Program-made: the position numbers and the translations under genes
Part shown: positions 5,343-13,265 of the stretch, in pieces
How positions within the stretch are numbered: the stretch's first letter is position 1
How the letters are laid out: each line of letters begins with the position of its first letter
Assembly (NCBI GenBank): GCA_023388015.1
Contig: JAEWHB010000140.1
Location: 1 to 13,356 of the forward strand
DNA: 13,356 nucleotides
DNA from: Bacteroidota bacterium
Lineage (GTDB): Bacteria; Bacteroidota; Bacteroidia; Flavobacteriales; Weeksellaceae
Reading direction: 5' to 3'
Notes under the pieces: generated by a model
Database searches by the model: none
What the model was told of the DNA's origin: nothing
What the model saw: the letters and a program-made list of their open reading frames with translations, nothing else

Positions 5343-8078
5343 TTAATTCGAAACAACTTTGATGTCCACTCTTCGGTTTTTGGCTTTGCAAATATCGGTA
5401 TCATTTGCCTCACAAACGAAATGCTGAGCGCCGTAACCTTCGGATTGCATTCTGCTTTCGTCCACACCTAATTTAGCCAAGGTAGATTTCACCACATTTG
5501 CACGTTCGGTAGAAACGTTCAGGTTTACTTCTTCTGCACCTGTGTTGTCTGTATATCCGCCAATTTTGATTTTTGCATTTGGATATTCTGCCATCAGATC
5601 TGCAATATTTTGTAATTGTTCTTTAGAAGAATCCAATAAATTAGAAGAATTGGTTTTGAAATGAACTCTGTCCAATGATACCCATTTCCATGCATCACCT
5701 CTTTGCCCTGTTTCTTCTATTTTAGGATTGGATAGAAAACCGAATAATTTTTGTTCGCTGGAAGAACTTCCTACATTCAAAGTTTTACCTGATGGAAGTT
5801 TGATCTCAGAAGTTTCACCCAAATCATATACGAAATTCCCATCGGCATCCATTGTTTCGGCGTAAACAGCTTCTGTGTTTTCTGTAATTCCACCTTCGAC
5901 TAAAGTTTCCGCATCGCTTGAAGCATGTCCGCCCAAAATAGGAGCGATTACCAATCCGATCAAACAAGTCAATTTAATCAAAATATTCATGGATGGTCCA
6001 GAAGTATCTTTGAAAGGATCACCTACTGTGTCACCGGTAACAGCCGCTTTGTGTGCTTCAGAACCTTTGTAAGTCATTTCGCCGTTGATTTCAACACCTG
6101 CTTCGAAAGATTTTTTCGCGTTGTCCCAAGCACCTCCTGCATTGTTTTGGAAAATAGCCCATAGTACACCCGAGACGGTAACACCAGCCATATAAGCTCC
6201 CAGTGCTTCTGCTCCCATCACAAATCCGATGATAATCGGTGTAACGATGGTCAATGCGCCCGGTAACATCATCTCTCTTAAAGCTGCTTTGGTTGAAATT
6301 TCAACACATTTGCCGTATTCAGGCGTTCCGGTTCCTTCCATAATTCCAGGAATTTCTTTGAACTGACGACGTACTTCTTCCACCATTGCCATGGCTGCTT
6401 TTCCAACTGACTGCATCGCCAAAGCGGAAAACACAACCGGAATCATTCCTCCGATGAATAAAGCTGCCAAAGTTTTGGCTTTGAAAATATTGATTCCGTC
6501 GATTCCAGTAAAGGTTACATAAGCTGCAAACAATGCAAGTGCAGTCAAAGCTGCAGAAGCAATTGCAAATCCTTTTCCTACTGCAGCTGTTGTGTTTCCA
6601 ACTGAGTCAAGGATATCTGTTTTCTCACGAACTTCTTTTGGAAGCTCACTCATTTCTGCGATTCCTCCTGCGTTATCTGCAATCGGTCCGAAAGCGTCAA
6701 TTGCCAATTGCATCGCAGTAGTTGCCATCATCGCAGAAGCAGCAATTGCCACACCGTAGAATCCGGCTAATTCATAAGAACCCCAGATTGCGGCAGCAAA
6801 CAATAATACAGAAGAAAAAGTTGAAATCATTCCCGTTGCCAAACCTGCAATAATGTTGGTTGCGGCTCCGGTTGATGAGTTTCTTACGATATTCACAACA
6901 GGTTTTTTACCTAATCCGGTATAATATTCAGTAAATGCAGAAATCAATCCTCCTACCGCAAGACCAATTAAAGTCGCATAGAAAACGTTCATTCTGGAAA
7001 CTTCTCTGATTCCTTCTCCGAAGAAATCCATGTATAATGTTTCAGGCAACATCCAATTGATCAAAAAGAATCCTGCGATAGCAGTAATAATGATAGATGA
7101 CCAGTTACCTAAATTTAAAGCAGCTTGAACCTTGCTTTCCTTAGCATCGTTGGAATTAACTTTCACAAGGAATGTCCCGATGATAGAAGCTATAATTCCT
7201 ACTCCGGCAAACATAATCGGCAGGATGATAGGTCCCATTCCTCCAAATTCATCTGTAAAAGAGGTTCCGTTTGCGGTTACAAAATCCTTGATAATATAAT
7301 TACCTAAAACCATGGAAGCCAAAACAGTTGCCACATAAGAACCAAAAAGGTCGGCTCCCATTCCGGCAACATCACCTACGTTATCACCTACGTTATCGGC
7401 AATCGTAGCAGGGTTTCTTGGGTCGTCTTCCGGAATTCCGGCTTCAACTTTACCTACTAAATCCGCTCCGACGTCGGCTGCTTTGGTATAAATACCTCCA
7501 CCCACACGCGCAAAAAGAGCAATTGACTCAGCTCCCAAAGAGAATCCGGCAAGTGCTTCCAATGCAACAGTCATTTCGTCATAAAAAGGTTTACCACCTG
7601 TTACGAAATGATTGATAAAAAATATGAAAAACAAAGAAAGACCCAATACAGCAAGACCTGCCACTCCAAGTCCCATCACGGTTCCTCCCGAGAAAGAAAC
7701 ATTCAGTGCTTTGGGTAAACTTGTACGTGCAGCCTGTGTGGTTCTCACGTTTGCAGCAGTCGCTACTCTCATCCCGATGTTCCCTGCAAGTGCAGAAAAA
7801 ATCGCTCCGATGATAAACGCCGGAACAATCAACCAGCTTGTGGTGTCCACAATCGTAGATATTCCGAACAATGCCGCAGATGCAACGATTACGAAGATTA
7901 ATAATAAACGGTATTCAGCTGATAAGAAAGCCAATGCTCCATCCTGAATGTTTTTTGCGATTCCCTGCATTTTTTCATTCCCAGCATCCTGCTTTTTCAC
8001 CCACATGAACTTGGAAATCATCATCAATAATCCTACGATAGCGAGGATCACCGGAATCCATAAAGAGAGTTGTTCCAT
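5343..8078 (-). CDS. hppA: Membrane-bound ion-translocating pyrophosphatase fused to a C-terminal OmpA-like domain
   Basis: The protein (911 residues) hydrolyses pyrophosphate and pumps cations across the inner membrane. Residues 1-717 are the 16-helix pump: ADVGADLVGKVEAG (201-214), EDDPRNPATIADNVGDNVGD (217-236), and the second metal/phosphate site near GDTVGDPFKDTSGPSMN (682-698). Ala498 and Gly501 in GNTTAAVGKG mark the potassium-dependent class. Helix 6 has DLFGSY where sodium pumps have DLFESY, while helix 5 carries Glu184 in GAES; I recall this relocated gate Glu in Flavobacterium johnsoniae-type proton pumps. The usual protein ends near 720. Here a polar linker (718-799) leads to an OmpA-like domain (800-911) with GYTDNTG and NRRVDI; Asp844 and Arg859 are 15 apart, like the diaminopimelate-binding Asp271/Arg286 of E. 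coli OmpA. As both pump termini face outside in studied homologues, the domain should reach the periplasm. Confidence 0.93.
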   Translation of the reverse strand: MEQLSLWIPVILAIVGLLMMISKFMWVKKQDAGNEKMQGIAKNIQDGALAFLSAEYRLLLIFVIVASAALFGISTIVDTTSWLIVPAFIIGAIFSALAGNIGMRVATAANVRTTQAARTSLPKALNVSFSGGTVMGLGVAGLAVLGLSLFFIFFINHFVTGGKPFYDEMTVALEALAGFSLGAESIALFARVGGGIYTKAADVGADLVGKVEAGIPEDDPRNPATIADNVGDNVGDVAGMGADLFGSYVATVLASMVLGNYIIKDFVTANGTSFTDEFGGMGPIILPIMFAGVGIIASIIGTFLVKVNSNDAKESKVQAALNLGNWSSIIITAIAGFFLINWMLPETLYMDFFGEGIREVSRMNVFYATLIGLAVGGLISAFTEYYTGLGKKPVVNIVRNSSTGAATNIIAGLATGMISTFSSVLLFAAAIWGSYELAGFYGVAIAASAMMATTAMQLAIDAFGPIADNAGGIAEMSELPKEVREKTDILDSVGNTTAAVGKGFAIASAALTALALFAAYVTFTGIDGINIFKAKTLAALFIGGMIPVVFSALAMQSVGKAAMAMVEEVRRQFKEIPGIMEGTGTPEYGKCVEISTKAALREMMLPGALTIVTPIIIGFVMGAEALGAYMAGVTVSGVLWAIFQNNAGGAWDNAKKSFEAGVEINGEMTYKGSEAHKAAVTGDTVGDPFKDTSGPSMNILIKLTCLIGLVIAPILGGHASSDAETLVEGGITENTEAVYAETMDADGNFVYDLGETSEIKLPSGKTLNVGSSSSEQKLFGFLSNPKIEETGQRGDAWKWVSLDRVHFKTNSSNLLDSSKEQLQNIADLMAEYPNAKIKIGGYTDNTGAEEVNLNVSTERANVVKSTLAKLGVDESRMQSEGYGAQHFVCEANDTDICKAKNRRVDIKVVSN

Positions 8079-8174
8079 CTGTATAATTTTAATTGTTTTT
8101 GATTGTCAGATAATGTCTTAAGTCCCTAATTTTTCTTCAGACATTTGATATTTTATAAAAATTTTAACAATCAG

Positions 8175-8203
8175 CAAATATAACATATTCCGTTTATTTG
8201 AAA
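8175..8203 (-). promoter_or_regulatory. Candidate hppA promoter
   Basis: The minus strand reads TATATTTG at 8182-8175, an exact TAnnTTTG -7 box, with TTTC (one mismatch to TTTG) 17 nt upstream. It implies a leader of about 90 nt before the hppA ATG. The surrounding 8079-8300 gap is otherwise very AT-rich and holds no other gene. Confidence 0.5.
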
Positions 8204-8300
8204 AGAAAATTGAATTTTATCTTGACATTTCGACAAAATTCTACCTCAATTAGTTAGAAATATTTAAACCTATTTTATTTTGAACGCTCTTTTTTGAGCT

Positions 8301-8996
8301 TTAGCTTCTTTGTTGGAAATAAACTTCTTCATAAGGCTGAATCAAAACCCAGCCATCTCCGGAAAATTTCATCTGGAATTCTTCACCGCTTCCTCTGCCC
8401 AAAAGGCTTTTGAAAGAAACATTAGTTTTCAGTTCAGGGCTTAGGTTTCCTGACCAAGCCACCGTGGCATTGGGGTCGGTAAAAACGGGTTCATTGGGTT
8501 TGACCATTAAAACCAGCGGATCGCCGTGTGTCGTAATGGCAACGTGTCCGCTTCCGGTCAGGCGTACCTGAAAAATCCCGCCCGACATCATTCCGGCTAC
8601 ACTTTTCAGCATGGTTATTTGGTTCTTAATCGTTTGGTCGTGCGCCAGAATGTCGTTTCCGTTAACACAAATCGATTCATTATCAAGATGCAAAACCTGG
8701 ACTTTTTTGCCGTTGTCTGCCACATAGAGTCGTCCGGTTCCTTCGGCTTTCATCAGCTTGGCGCCTTCTCCCGTAAGTGTTTTTTTCAATAAATTTCCAA
8801 GTCCGCCGGAAAGCATTCCTTCCCGCTGAAATTTTATATTGCCGGTATAGCCCACCATCGCACCGTTTTTTGTCCAGACGAACTGATTGTTCAGATTGAT
8901 TTCCAGCATTTGAGGTGTTTCGAGTTCAAAGTAGTCGTGTTCTGCATCATTCTGCCGTCTTTTGGCAATAAATGATTGTAAAGAATATTCGCTCAT
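8301..8996 (-). CDS. AIM24 family protein
   Basis: The 231-residue protein has the repeated short-strand, Gly-rich pattern of the AIM24 (formerly DUF124) fold: NQFVWTKNGAMVGYTGNI (37-54), a GGLGNLLKKTLTGEG segment (64-78), GRLYVADNGKKVQVLHLDNE, then GIFQVRLTGSGHVAITTHGDP and a C-terminal GDGWVLIQPYEEV. It has no signal peptide or membrane helix, so it should be cytoplasmic. The family is a trimeric beta-rich fold related to TRAP/bacteriophage-tail-like barrels in solved members, as I recall, and its bacterial function is not established; the yeast namesake is a mitochondrial inner-membrane organiser. It follows the DUF5686 gene by 48 bp with no terminator between, so it is probably co-transcribed with it. 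No good terminator follows its stop. Confidence 0.88.
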   Translation of the reverse strand: MSEYSLQSFIAKRRQNDAEHDYFELETPQMLEINLNNQFVWTKNGAMVGYTGNIKFQREGMLSGGLGNLLKKTLTGEGAKLMKAEGTGRLYVADNGKKVQVLHLDNESICVNGNDILAHDQTIKNQITMLKSVAGMMSGGIFQVRLTGSGHVAITTHGDPLVLMVKPNEPVFTDPNATVAWSGNLSPELKTNVSFKSLLGRGSGEEFQMKFSGDGWVLIQPYEEVYFQQRS

Positions 8997-9001
8997 AATG
9001 T

Positions 9002-9029
9002 ATTAATTAAGTTAGTTTTTCTAATTAAT
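9002..9029. repeat. Inverted repeat before the AIM24 gene
   Basis: ATTAATTA (9002-9009) and TAATTAAT (9022-9029) form perfect 8-bp arms around 12 nt, a few bases upstream of the AIM24 ATG and 15 bp after the DUF5686 stop. The arms are pure AT, so this may be chance; if real it could modulate translation or processing between the two cistrons. Confidence 0.3.
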
Positions 9030-9044
9030 TTCAAGAAAACTTCC

Positions 9045-11588
9045 TTAAAAAGAAAGTCCCATTCCGACTGTAACACCGAATTTTCGCGCATCGGGCAGTT
9101 CCAGATAATTTCCTCGCCAGTTAAAATCAATTCGGAACGGACGGAAATTCCCGATTCCGATGTTCTCGATTCCAAATCCATATTCGAAATAAATTTTATC
9201 ATTTGGCGCCAAATATTCAATATCCGAACGGTTCATTTCCAAACTTTCCTTTGAGATATCGCCCCATGCAGCACGTATAAAACCTATTTCTCTGATTTTC
9301 AACTTCTTGATTAAAGGGATTTTATTGAAAATCCATCCGTTGAAATGATGATCGAGGATAAAAGTCGCATAGGAATCGGATACGAATTCATAATAATCCA
9401 ATTGGGAAAAGATGCCGGGAATCTGTCCATAGCTTTCATTTCCGGGAATTACACTTAGAAGCGAAAGCGGTACACCTTGAAAGATTTTTCCTGCTTCGAG
9501 CGTCAAATCACTTCTACCCAAAGAACCAATCAGAATAGGTTTGCTGAATAAAAACTGGAGTTTGTCATAATTGAACTGACTGTTGAAAAGTCCGCTAAAC
9601 CCTTTGGTATAGCGCAACATAATGGTCGGCGCCAAAGTGCTGTGTTCGTAGCGATCGATTCCGTATCGGGAAAATTTAGCACCGGGGCGGGCAATCAATG
9701 ACAGACTTAGGTGGGTATCGATTAGATGTTCTTCCCGGTAGCCTTTTTCGTTGATGTAGCCGATGTTGAACAAGGCCGGATCGCCGGCACGTGTGGTCTG
9801 ATAATTTCCGTCAATCCGAACGGTGAAATTTTTCCAAGGATCAATCGAGGTGTAAACATTCGTTTTGTTGATATGGCTGAGTTTGTCATTGCTTCCTTGT
9901 CCGATGATCGAGGAAGAAGCAAAACTTCTGGTCATAATCCCGTCGGAAGTGGTGAGTTGAACGCCCAATTGTTCAATATCGCGTTTGGTTCCAATTCCGA
10001 TTTGGAAGCGGTTGAATTTATTGAACATAAACCTCGCTTCGGCACCGTATTTAAACTGATGATCCCTGAATCCGTAGGCGAGGTATCCGGCAATTCGCCA
10101 CATATCGTTTTGGGAAAAATAAGTTCGTGCGCCGGCACGCAAACGGAGACCTTCAATATCGTTGTAGCCAAATGAAGAATATAAATTTCCAATGTCGATG
10201 GCATTCCAAACCTGCCAATAACCCGAGCCGAGAATTTCTACCGATTTCACAATTCGCTTGAAACGAGGCACTTGCTGAAGACTGTCGAGCATTTCATAAA
10301 TCCCATCTTCGTTTCGGGAAAGTCTTTCGTGGCGGGCGTTTGCCCAATACAAATCATTTTTCTCAAAAGCGCCCGAAGTATAAGGATCGTGATTTCTTTC
10401 GTTGTAAAATTCGTCCGGATGCGGTTTTTCAAAATTGAAATCTTTGTAAGAAACCGTTCGGTGCGCAAACAAACCTTTTGAACTTTCTTTCTTATTCAAA
10501 AGACTCATATCCAATAAAATATATTCGCGTTTCAATAAGAAAACCGAATCGTTTTTCACGTCAAATTGTTGGCTCACAAAGATATCCCGCACAAAATTCA
10601 CATCGATGTTTTTGGTGCTTTGCATATCGATTTCCTTCACAGCATATTCTTTCATACTGATGTAAAAATCGCCTTTGAACGTATGTCCACCGTCCCTTTT
10701 CGGATAATATTTAATTCGGTAACAATCAATTCCGTCGATGTTGATGGTGTCGGAAAGTTCGTATTCATAAACCGAAAATCCGTCGCGTGCAATGGGACTT
10801 ACGAAATTGATATTGAAGAAATTAAGCCGATTGTCGTAAATATTGAATTCTTTGTAAAGATTTTTCAGGGTTTGGCCTACAATTTCATTGTCATCAAATC
10901 CCGAACTTTTATTGGCCACCAAATCTTTTCTTTCCTTCTTTGTGGGTAAATTTTTACCATAAACTTTGTAAATGGATTCATTGAGAAATGCGGGTAGGAA
11001 AGCTTTTCCGGTGATTTCGGAAGTATCTATTTTCTCAAAAATAAATTCCATATCCTTGAAAATCCGGTTTTTTGTGAGGGCGCTGTCCACATTGTTCAGG
11101 TCGAACTGCAATTTTTCATATTCCTCGTATTCATATTGGGGAACGTTTCGCAATCCGTTGTTTCTCTTTCTGGCCCAGACTTCGCGCATAATGGCATAAG
11201 CCGGATTTTCCTTTTTGTTTTTGTATTTCTTTTTTCGACCGGTGATGGTTGCTTCCTGCAGTGAAATGGTGGATTCGTCCGACTTCGAAGCATCGGCAGT
11301 CAAAGTAATAACAAGGTTGTAATTAACTTTTGAAGTCAGTTCAAATTCTTGGAATTCAAATCCGTCGGCGGTAATTTCCAAAATGGAATCATTGTTTTCG
11401 GATTCTAAGTAGAAACTGCCATCGGTATTTGTAGTGGTAAAAACGCCGGCATTTGACAAAGTTACATCGGCATAAGCCACAGGTTTTTTAGTAGCGGCAT
11501 CGGTAATTTTACCTGAAACCTTTACTTGAGCAGCCAATGATCCGCAAATCAAAAGCATTAATAAAACGATAAGCCGATTGAAAGTCAT
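9045..11588 (-). CDS. DUF5686 outer-membrane protein with carboxypeptidase-regulatory-like N-domain
   Basis: The 847-residue protein has a signal peptide (residues about 1-20, ending SLAAQ), then a CarboxypepD_reg-like beta-sandwich at 22-98 (VKVSGKITDAATKKPVAYAD and TDGSFYLE are typical). The family-specific region begins near 118 (ATITGRKKKYKNKKENPAYAIMREV) and the rest is the long DUF5686 domain. The second half alternates short amphipathic strands and aromatic residues, and the chain ends GVTVGMGLSF with a terminal Phe, as outer-membrane beta-barrels do. It is thus likely an outer-membrane protein; proteins of this kind are abundant in Bacteroidota and their role is unknown. Unlike SusC it has no plug domain or TonB box that I can see. 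It is the first gene of a likely two-gene unit with the AIM24 gene. Confidence 0.88.
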   Translation of the reverse strand: MTFNRLIVLLMLLICGSLAAQVKVSGKITDAATKKPVAYADVTLSNAGVFTTTNTDGSFYLESENNDSILEITADGFEFQEFELTSKVNYNLVITLTADASKSDESTISLQEATITGRKKKYKNKKENPAYAIMREVWARKRNNGLRNVPQYEYEEYEKLQFDLNNVDSALTKNRIFKDMEFIFEKIDTSEITGKAFLPAFLNESIYKVYGKNLPTKKERKDLVANKSSGFDDNEIVGQTLKNLYKEFNIYDNRLNFFNINFVSPIARDGFSVYEYELSDTINIDGIDCYRIKYYPKRDGGHTFKGDFYISMKEYAVKEIDMQSTKNIDVNFVRDIFVSQQFDVKNDSVFLLKREYILLDMSLLNKKESSKGLFAHRTVSYKDFNFEKPHPDEFYNERNHDPYTSGAFEKNDLYWANARHERLSRNEDGIYEMLDSLQQVPRFKRIVKSVEILGSGYWQVWNAIDIGNLYSSFGYNDIEGLRLRAGARTYFSQNDMWRIAGYLAYGFRDHQFKYGAEARFMFNKFNRFQIGIGTKRDIEQLGVQLTTSDGIMTRSFASSSIIGQGSNDKLSHINKTNVYTSIDPWKNFTVRIDGNYQTTRAGDPALFNIGYINEKGYREEHLIDTHLSLSLIARPGAKFSRYGIDRYEHSTLAPTIMLRYTKGFSGLFNSQFNYDKLQFLFSKPILIGSLGRSDLTLEAGKIFQGVPLSLLSVIPGNESYGQIPGIFSQLDYYEFVSDSYATFILDHHFNGWIFNKIPLIKKLKIREIGFIRAAWGDISKESLEMNRSDIEYLAPNDKIYFEYGFGIENIGIGNFRPFRIDFNWRGNYLELPDARKFGVTVGMGLSF

Positions 11589-11606
11589 AAAACGTTTAGC
11601 AAATCC

Positions 11607-11636
11607 AAAAAAAACCTTCCGAATTCAGGAAGGTTT
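11607..11636 (-). terminator. Factor-independent terminator of pdhB
   Basis: On the minus strand AAACCTTCC and GGAAGGTTT form a perfect 9-bp stem around a 7-nt loop, followed by T-rich sequence (eight T). It starts 25 bp after the pdhB stop and ends 18 bp before the DUF5686 start, so it separates the two units and the DUF5686 promoter must overlap it. Confidence 0.88.
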
Positions 11637-11660
11637 CTATGTTTAACAAATTTAAGTTTT

Positions 11661-12641
11661 TTATTTTTTGTAAGCGACAGATTTGGCTGCGTCCACAACT
11701 TCATCCACGCTCGGGAACCATTCTTTGAAAAGTTCAGCCGAATAAGGCGCTGAAATATCGGGTGAAGTGATTCTTTTGATGGGCGCATCCAAATAATCAA
11801 ATGCTTTTTGTTGAACCATATAGGAAATCTCAGTCGAAATGGAACCATAAGGCCAAGACTCTTCCAAAATCACCAATCGATTGGTTTTTTTAACCGAATT
11901 GATAATGGTATCATAATCCAAAGGACGCAAAGTTCTCAGGTCGATGACTTCTGCGCTGATGCCTTCTTTTTCCAATTGTGCAGCAGCTGCCAGAGCATTT
12001 TTCATGATTTTCCCATAGGAAACAATTGTCAGATCGGTTCCGTCTTTTTTGATGTCAGCAACCCCGATTGGAATTAAATATTCTTCTTCCGGAATGTCCA
12101 TTTTATCGCCATACATCTGTTCGGATTCCATAAAAATTACGGGATCATTGTCACGGATTGCGGATTTCAACAAACCTTTTGCGTCATAAGGATTGGAGGG
12201 AACTACCACTTTGAGTCCGGGTGTGTTGGCGTACCAATTATCAAAAGATTGGGAATGCGTTGCACCCAATTGTCCTGCCGAACCGGTTGGTCCGCGGAAG
12301 ACGATGGGAACATTCCATTGTCCGCCCGACATTTGGTACATTTTTGCGGCGTTGTTGATGATTTGGTCAATGGCCACAAGCGAGAAGTTAAACGTCATAT
12401 ATTCTACAATCGGGCGACAACCCGTCATAGCTGAACCTACTGCGATACCGGAAAATCCGCCTTCGGCAATCGGCGTGTCGATGACACGTTCCGGTCCGAA
12501 TTCGTCCAGCATACCTTTGGAAGCTTTGTAAGCTCCGTTGTATTCTGCTACTTCTTCACCCATCAGATAAACCGAGGGATCTCTTCTCATTTCTTCACTC
12601 ATTGCTTCTGCAATGACTTCTCTGAATGTTTTTTCTGCCAT
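11661..12641 (-). CDS. pdhB: Pyruvate dehydrogenase E1 component, beta subunit
   Basis: The beta subunit of the heterotetrameric E1 enzyme (EC 1.2.4.1) decarboxylates pyruvate with thiamine diphosphate and passes the acetyl group to E2 lipoate. The 326-residue length is normal. Visible marks: LMGEEVAEYNGAYKASKGM (26-44), VIDTPIAEGGFSGIAVGSAM (53-72) with Glu60 as the cofactor-activating acid, the GQLGATHSQSF loop (123-133) with His129, PSNPYDAKGLLKSAI (148-162), and the C-terminal transketolase domain with VIDLRTLRPLD and LEESWPYG. The MYG following ESEQ favours the pyruvate over the branched-chain enzyme. The partner alpha subunit and E2 are not in the window, so pdhB is a stand-alone transcript bounded by its own -7 box and a strong terminator. 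Confidence 0.95.
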   Translation of the reverse strand: MAEKTFREVIAEAMSEEMRRDPSVYLMGEEVAEYNGAYKASKGMLDEFGPERVIDTPIAEGGFSGIAVGSAMTGCRPIVEYMTFNFSLVAIDQIINNAAKMYQMSGGQWNVPIVFRGPTGSAGQLGATHSQSFDNWYANTPGLKVVVPSNPYDAKGLLKSAIRDNDPVIFMESEQMYGDKMDIPEEEYLIPIGVADIKKDGTDLTIVSYGKIMKNALAAAAQLEKEGISAEVIDLRTLRPLDYDTIINSVKKTNRLVILEESWPYGSISTEISYMVQQKAFDYLDAPIKRITSPDISAPYSAELFKEWFPSVDEVVDAAKSVAYKK

Positions 12642-12660
12642 TTTGAAATTCTAAGGATAG

Positions 12661-12668
12661 CAAAAGTA
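12661..12668 (-). promoter_or_regulatory. Candidate pdhB -7 element
   Basis: The minus strand reads TACTTTTG, an exact TAnnTTTG match followed by C, 19 bp upstream of the pdhB ATG, the same spacing as in front of the U32 gene. No convincing TTTG is present at -33. Confidence 0.5.
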
Positions 12669-12736
12669 AGGAGTTTTGGCTAAATAATGTTCATAAATGC
12701 TTTTAAAAAGTCCGGAACTTGAGATAGCCACAAAAA

Positions 12737-12792
12737 AGTCTTAATACTCTGCATCAGCAGTCCGCCGGGGCGGATAATACTTCAGTCTTAAT
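12737..12792. repeat. Double hairpin flanked by 9-bp direct repeats
   Basis: AGTCTTAAT occurs at 12737-12745 and 12784-12792. Between the copies CTGC-ATCA-GCAG (12749-12760) is followed without gap by TCCGC-CGGG-GCGGA (12761-12774), an abrupt GC-rich island in AT-rich DNA. TAATAC also occurs on both sides of the hairpins. No T-tract follows, so it is not a simple terminator. Confidence 0.45.
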
Positions 12793-12825
12793 TCTTTTCT
12801 TTCGAAATGCACAAAATATAAACTA

Positions 12826-12897
12826 ATGAAAGAAGGGATAGACCCCAACGCTGCAACGATATGGAGAACCAGTGATCCCTGCGGGCTTACCCCCTAA
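12826..12897 (+). other. GGGATAG...GATCCCT hairpin element that also reads as a 23-codon ORF
   Basis: AGGGAT (12834-12839) pairs with ATCCCT (12875-12880), enclosing 35 nt, and GGG-CTTA-CCC follows at 12883-12892. The same stretch is an open frame from ATG at 12826 to TAA at 12897, whose end reads ATIWRTSDPCGLTP. I recall short flavobacterial intergenic elements with GGGATAG and GATCCC parts, usually near gene ends, but cannot confirm membership here. Coding and structured-RNA/DNA readings are both open; the inverted repeat favours a non-coding element. The later tandem units also contain GGGAT and GATCCCT, suggesting a distant relation. Confidence 0.3.
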
Positions 12898-12930
12898 TTT
12901 TATTGAGCTAAAGATAAAAAATATTCTTAA

Positions 12931-12955
12931 GTCACATCGAGTGAAGTTGAGATGC
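12931..12955. repeat. GAGTGAAGTTGA-type intergenic repeat
   Basis: The stretch holds ATCGAGTGAAGTTGAGATG with near dyad symmetry around TCGA...TTGA and flanking CATC/GATG. It resembles the GAGCGAAGTCGA-like imperfect palindromes that I recall as scattered between genes in many Bacteroidota genomes. Function unknown. Confidence 0.4.
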
Positions 12956-13134
12956 AGACAAACACCTGAAAAATTTGGGATTAGCTATCGCTGATCCCTA
13001 AATGGGAAGATTCAAAGCTCAAAAAGCCTTCAAGATTTCATCTTATACTTATACTTTTTCTTAATCTGAAAAATTTTTAAGTTGGGATTAGCTATCGCTG
13101 ATCCCTAAATGGGAGATTCAAAACTCAAAAAGCC

Positions 13135-13161
13135 TTCAAGATTTCATCTTGAATATTTTTT
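13135..13161 (+). terminator. Terminator-like hairpin of unit 2
   Basis: TTCAAGAT and ATCTTGAA form a perfect 8-bp AT-rich stem with a TTC loop, followed by TA and six T. No plus-strand gene precedes it within the window, so its use is uncertain. Confidence 0.45.
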
Positions 13162-13237
13162 CTTAATCTGAAAAATTTTGAAGTTGGGATTAGCTATCGC
13201 TGATCCCTAAATGGAAAGATTCAAAGCTCAAAAAGCC

Positions 13238-13265
13238 TTCAAGATTTCATCTTGAATATTTTTTT
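13238..13265 (+). terminator. Terminator-like hairpin of unit 3
   Basis: The same 8-bp stem and TTC loop as in unit 2, followed by TA and seven T at 13259-13265. The T-run is also the left arm of the 14-bp inverted repeat with 13304-13317. Confidence 0.45.

Noticed and set aside
8286..8299. GCTC-TTTTTT-GAGC hairpin after the AIM24 stop as a terminator
   Set aside because: Only a 4-bp stem and no T-run on the minus strand; too weak to call.
9726..10175. 149-codon plus-strand frame inside the DUF5686 gene
   Set aside because: It lies wholly antisense to a well-supported gene, has no family features that I recognise, and looks like a shadow frame.
11600..11607. TGGATTTG on the minus strand as -7 box for the DUF5686 gene
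   Set aside because: One mismatch to TAnnTTTG, overlaps the pdhB terminator tail and has no -33 partner; possible but not supported enough to list.
12193..12531. 112-codon plus-strand frame inside pdhB
   Set aside because: Antisense to the most conserved part of E1 beta; no independent support.
13002..13064. Twenty-codon ATG frame in tandem unit 1
   Set aside because: The same position in unit 2 has a 1-nt deletion and in unit 3 an earlier stop, so the frame is not maintained while the hairpins are; coding is unlikely.
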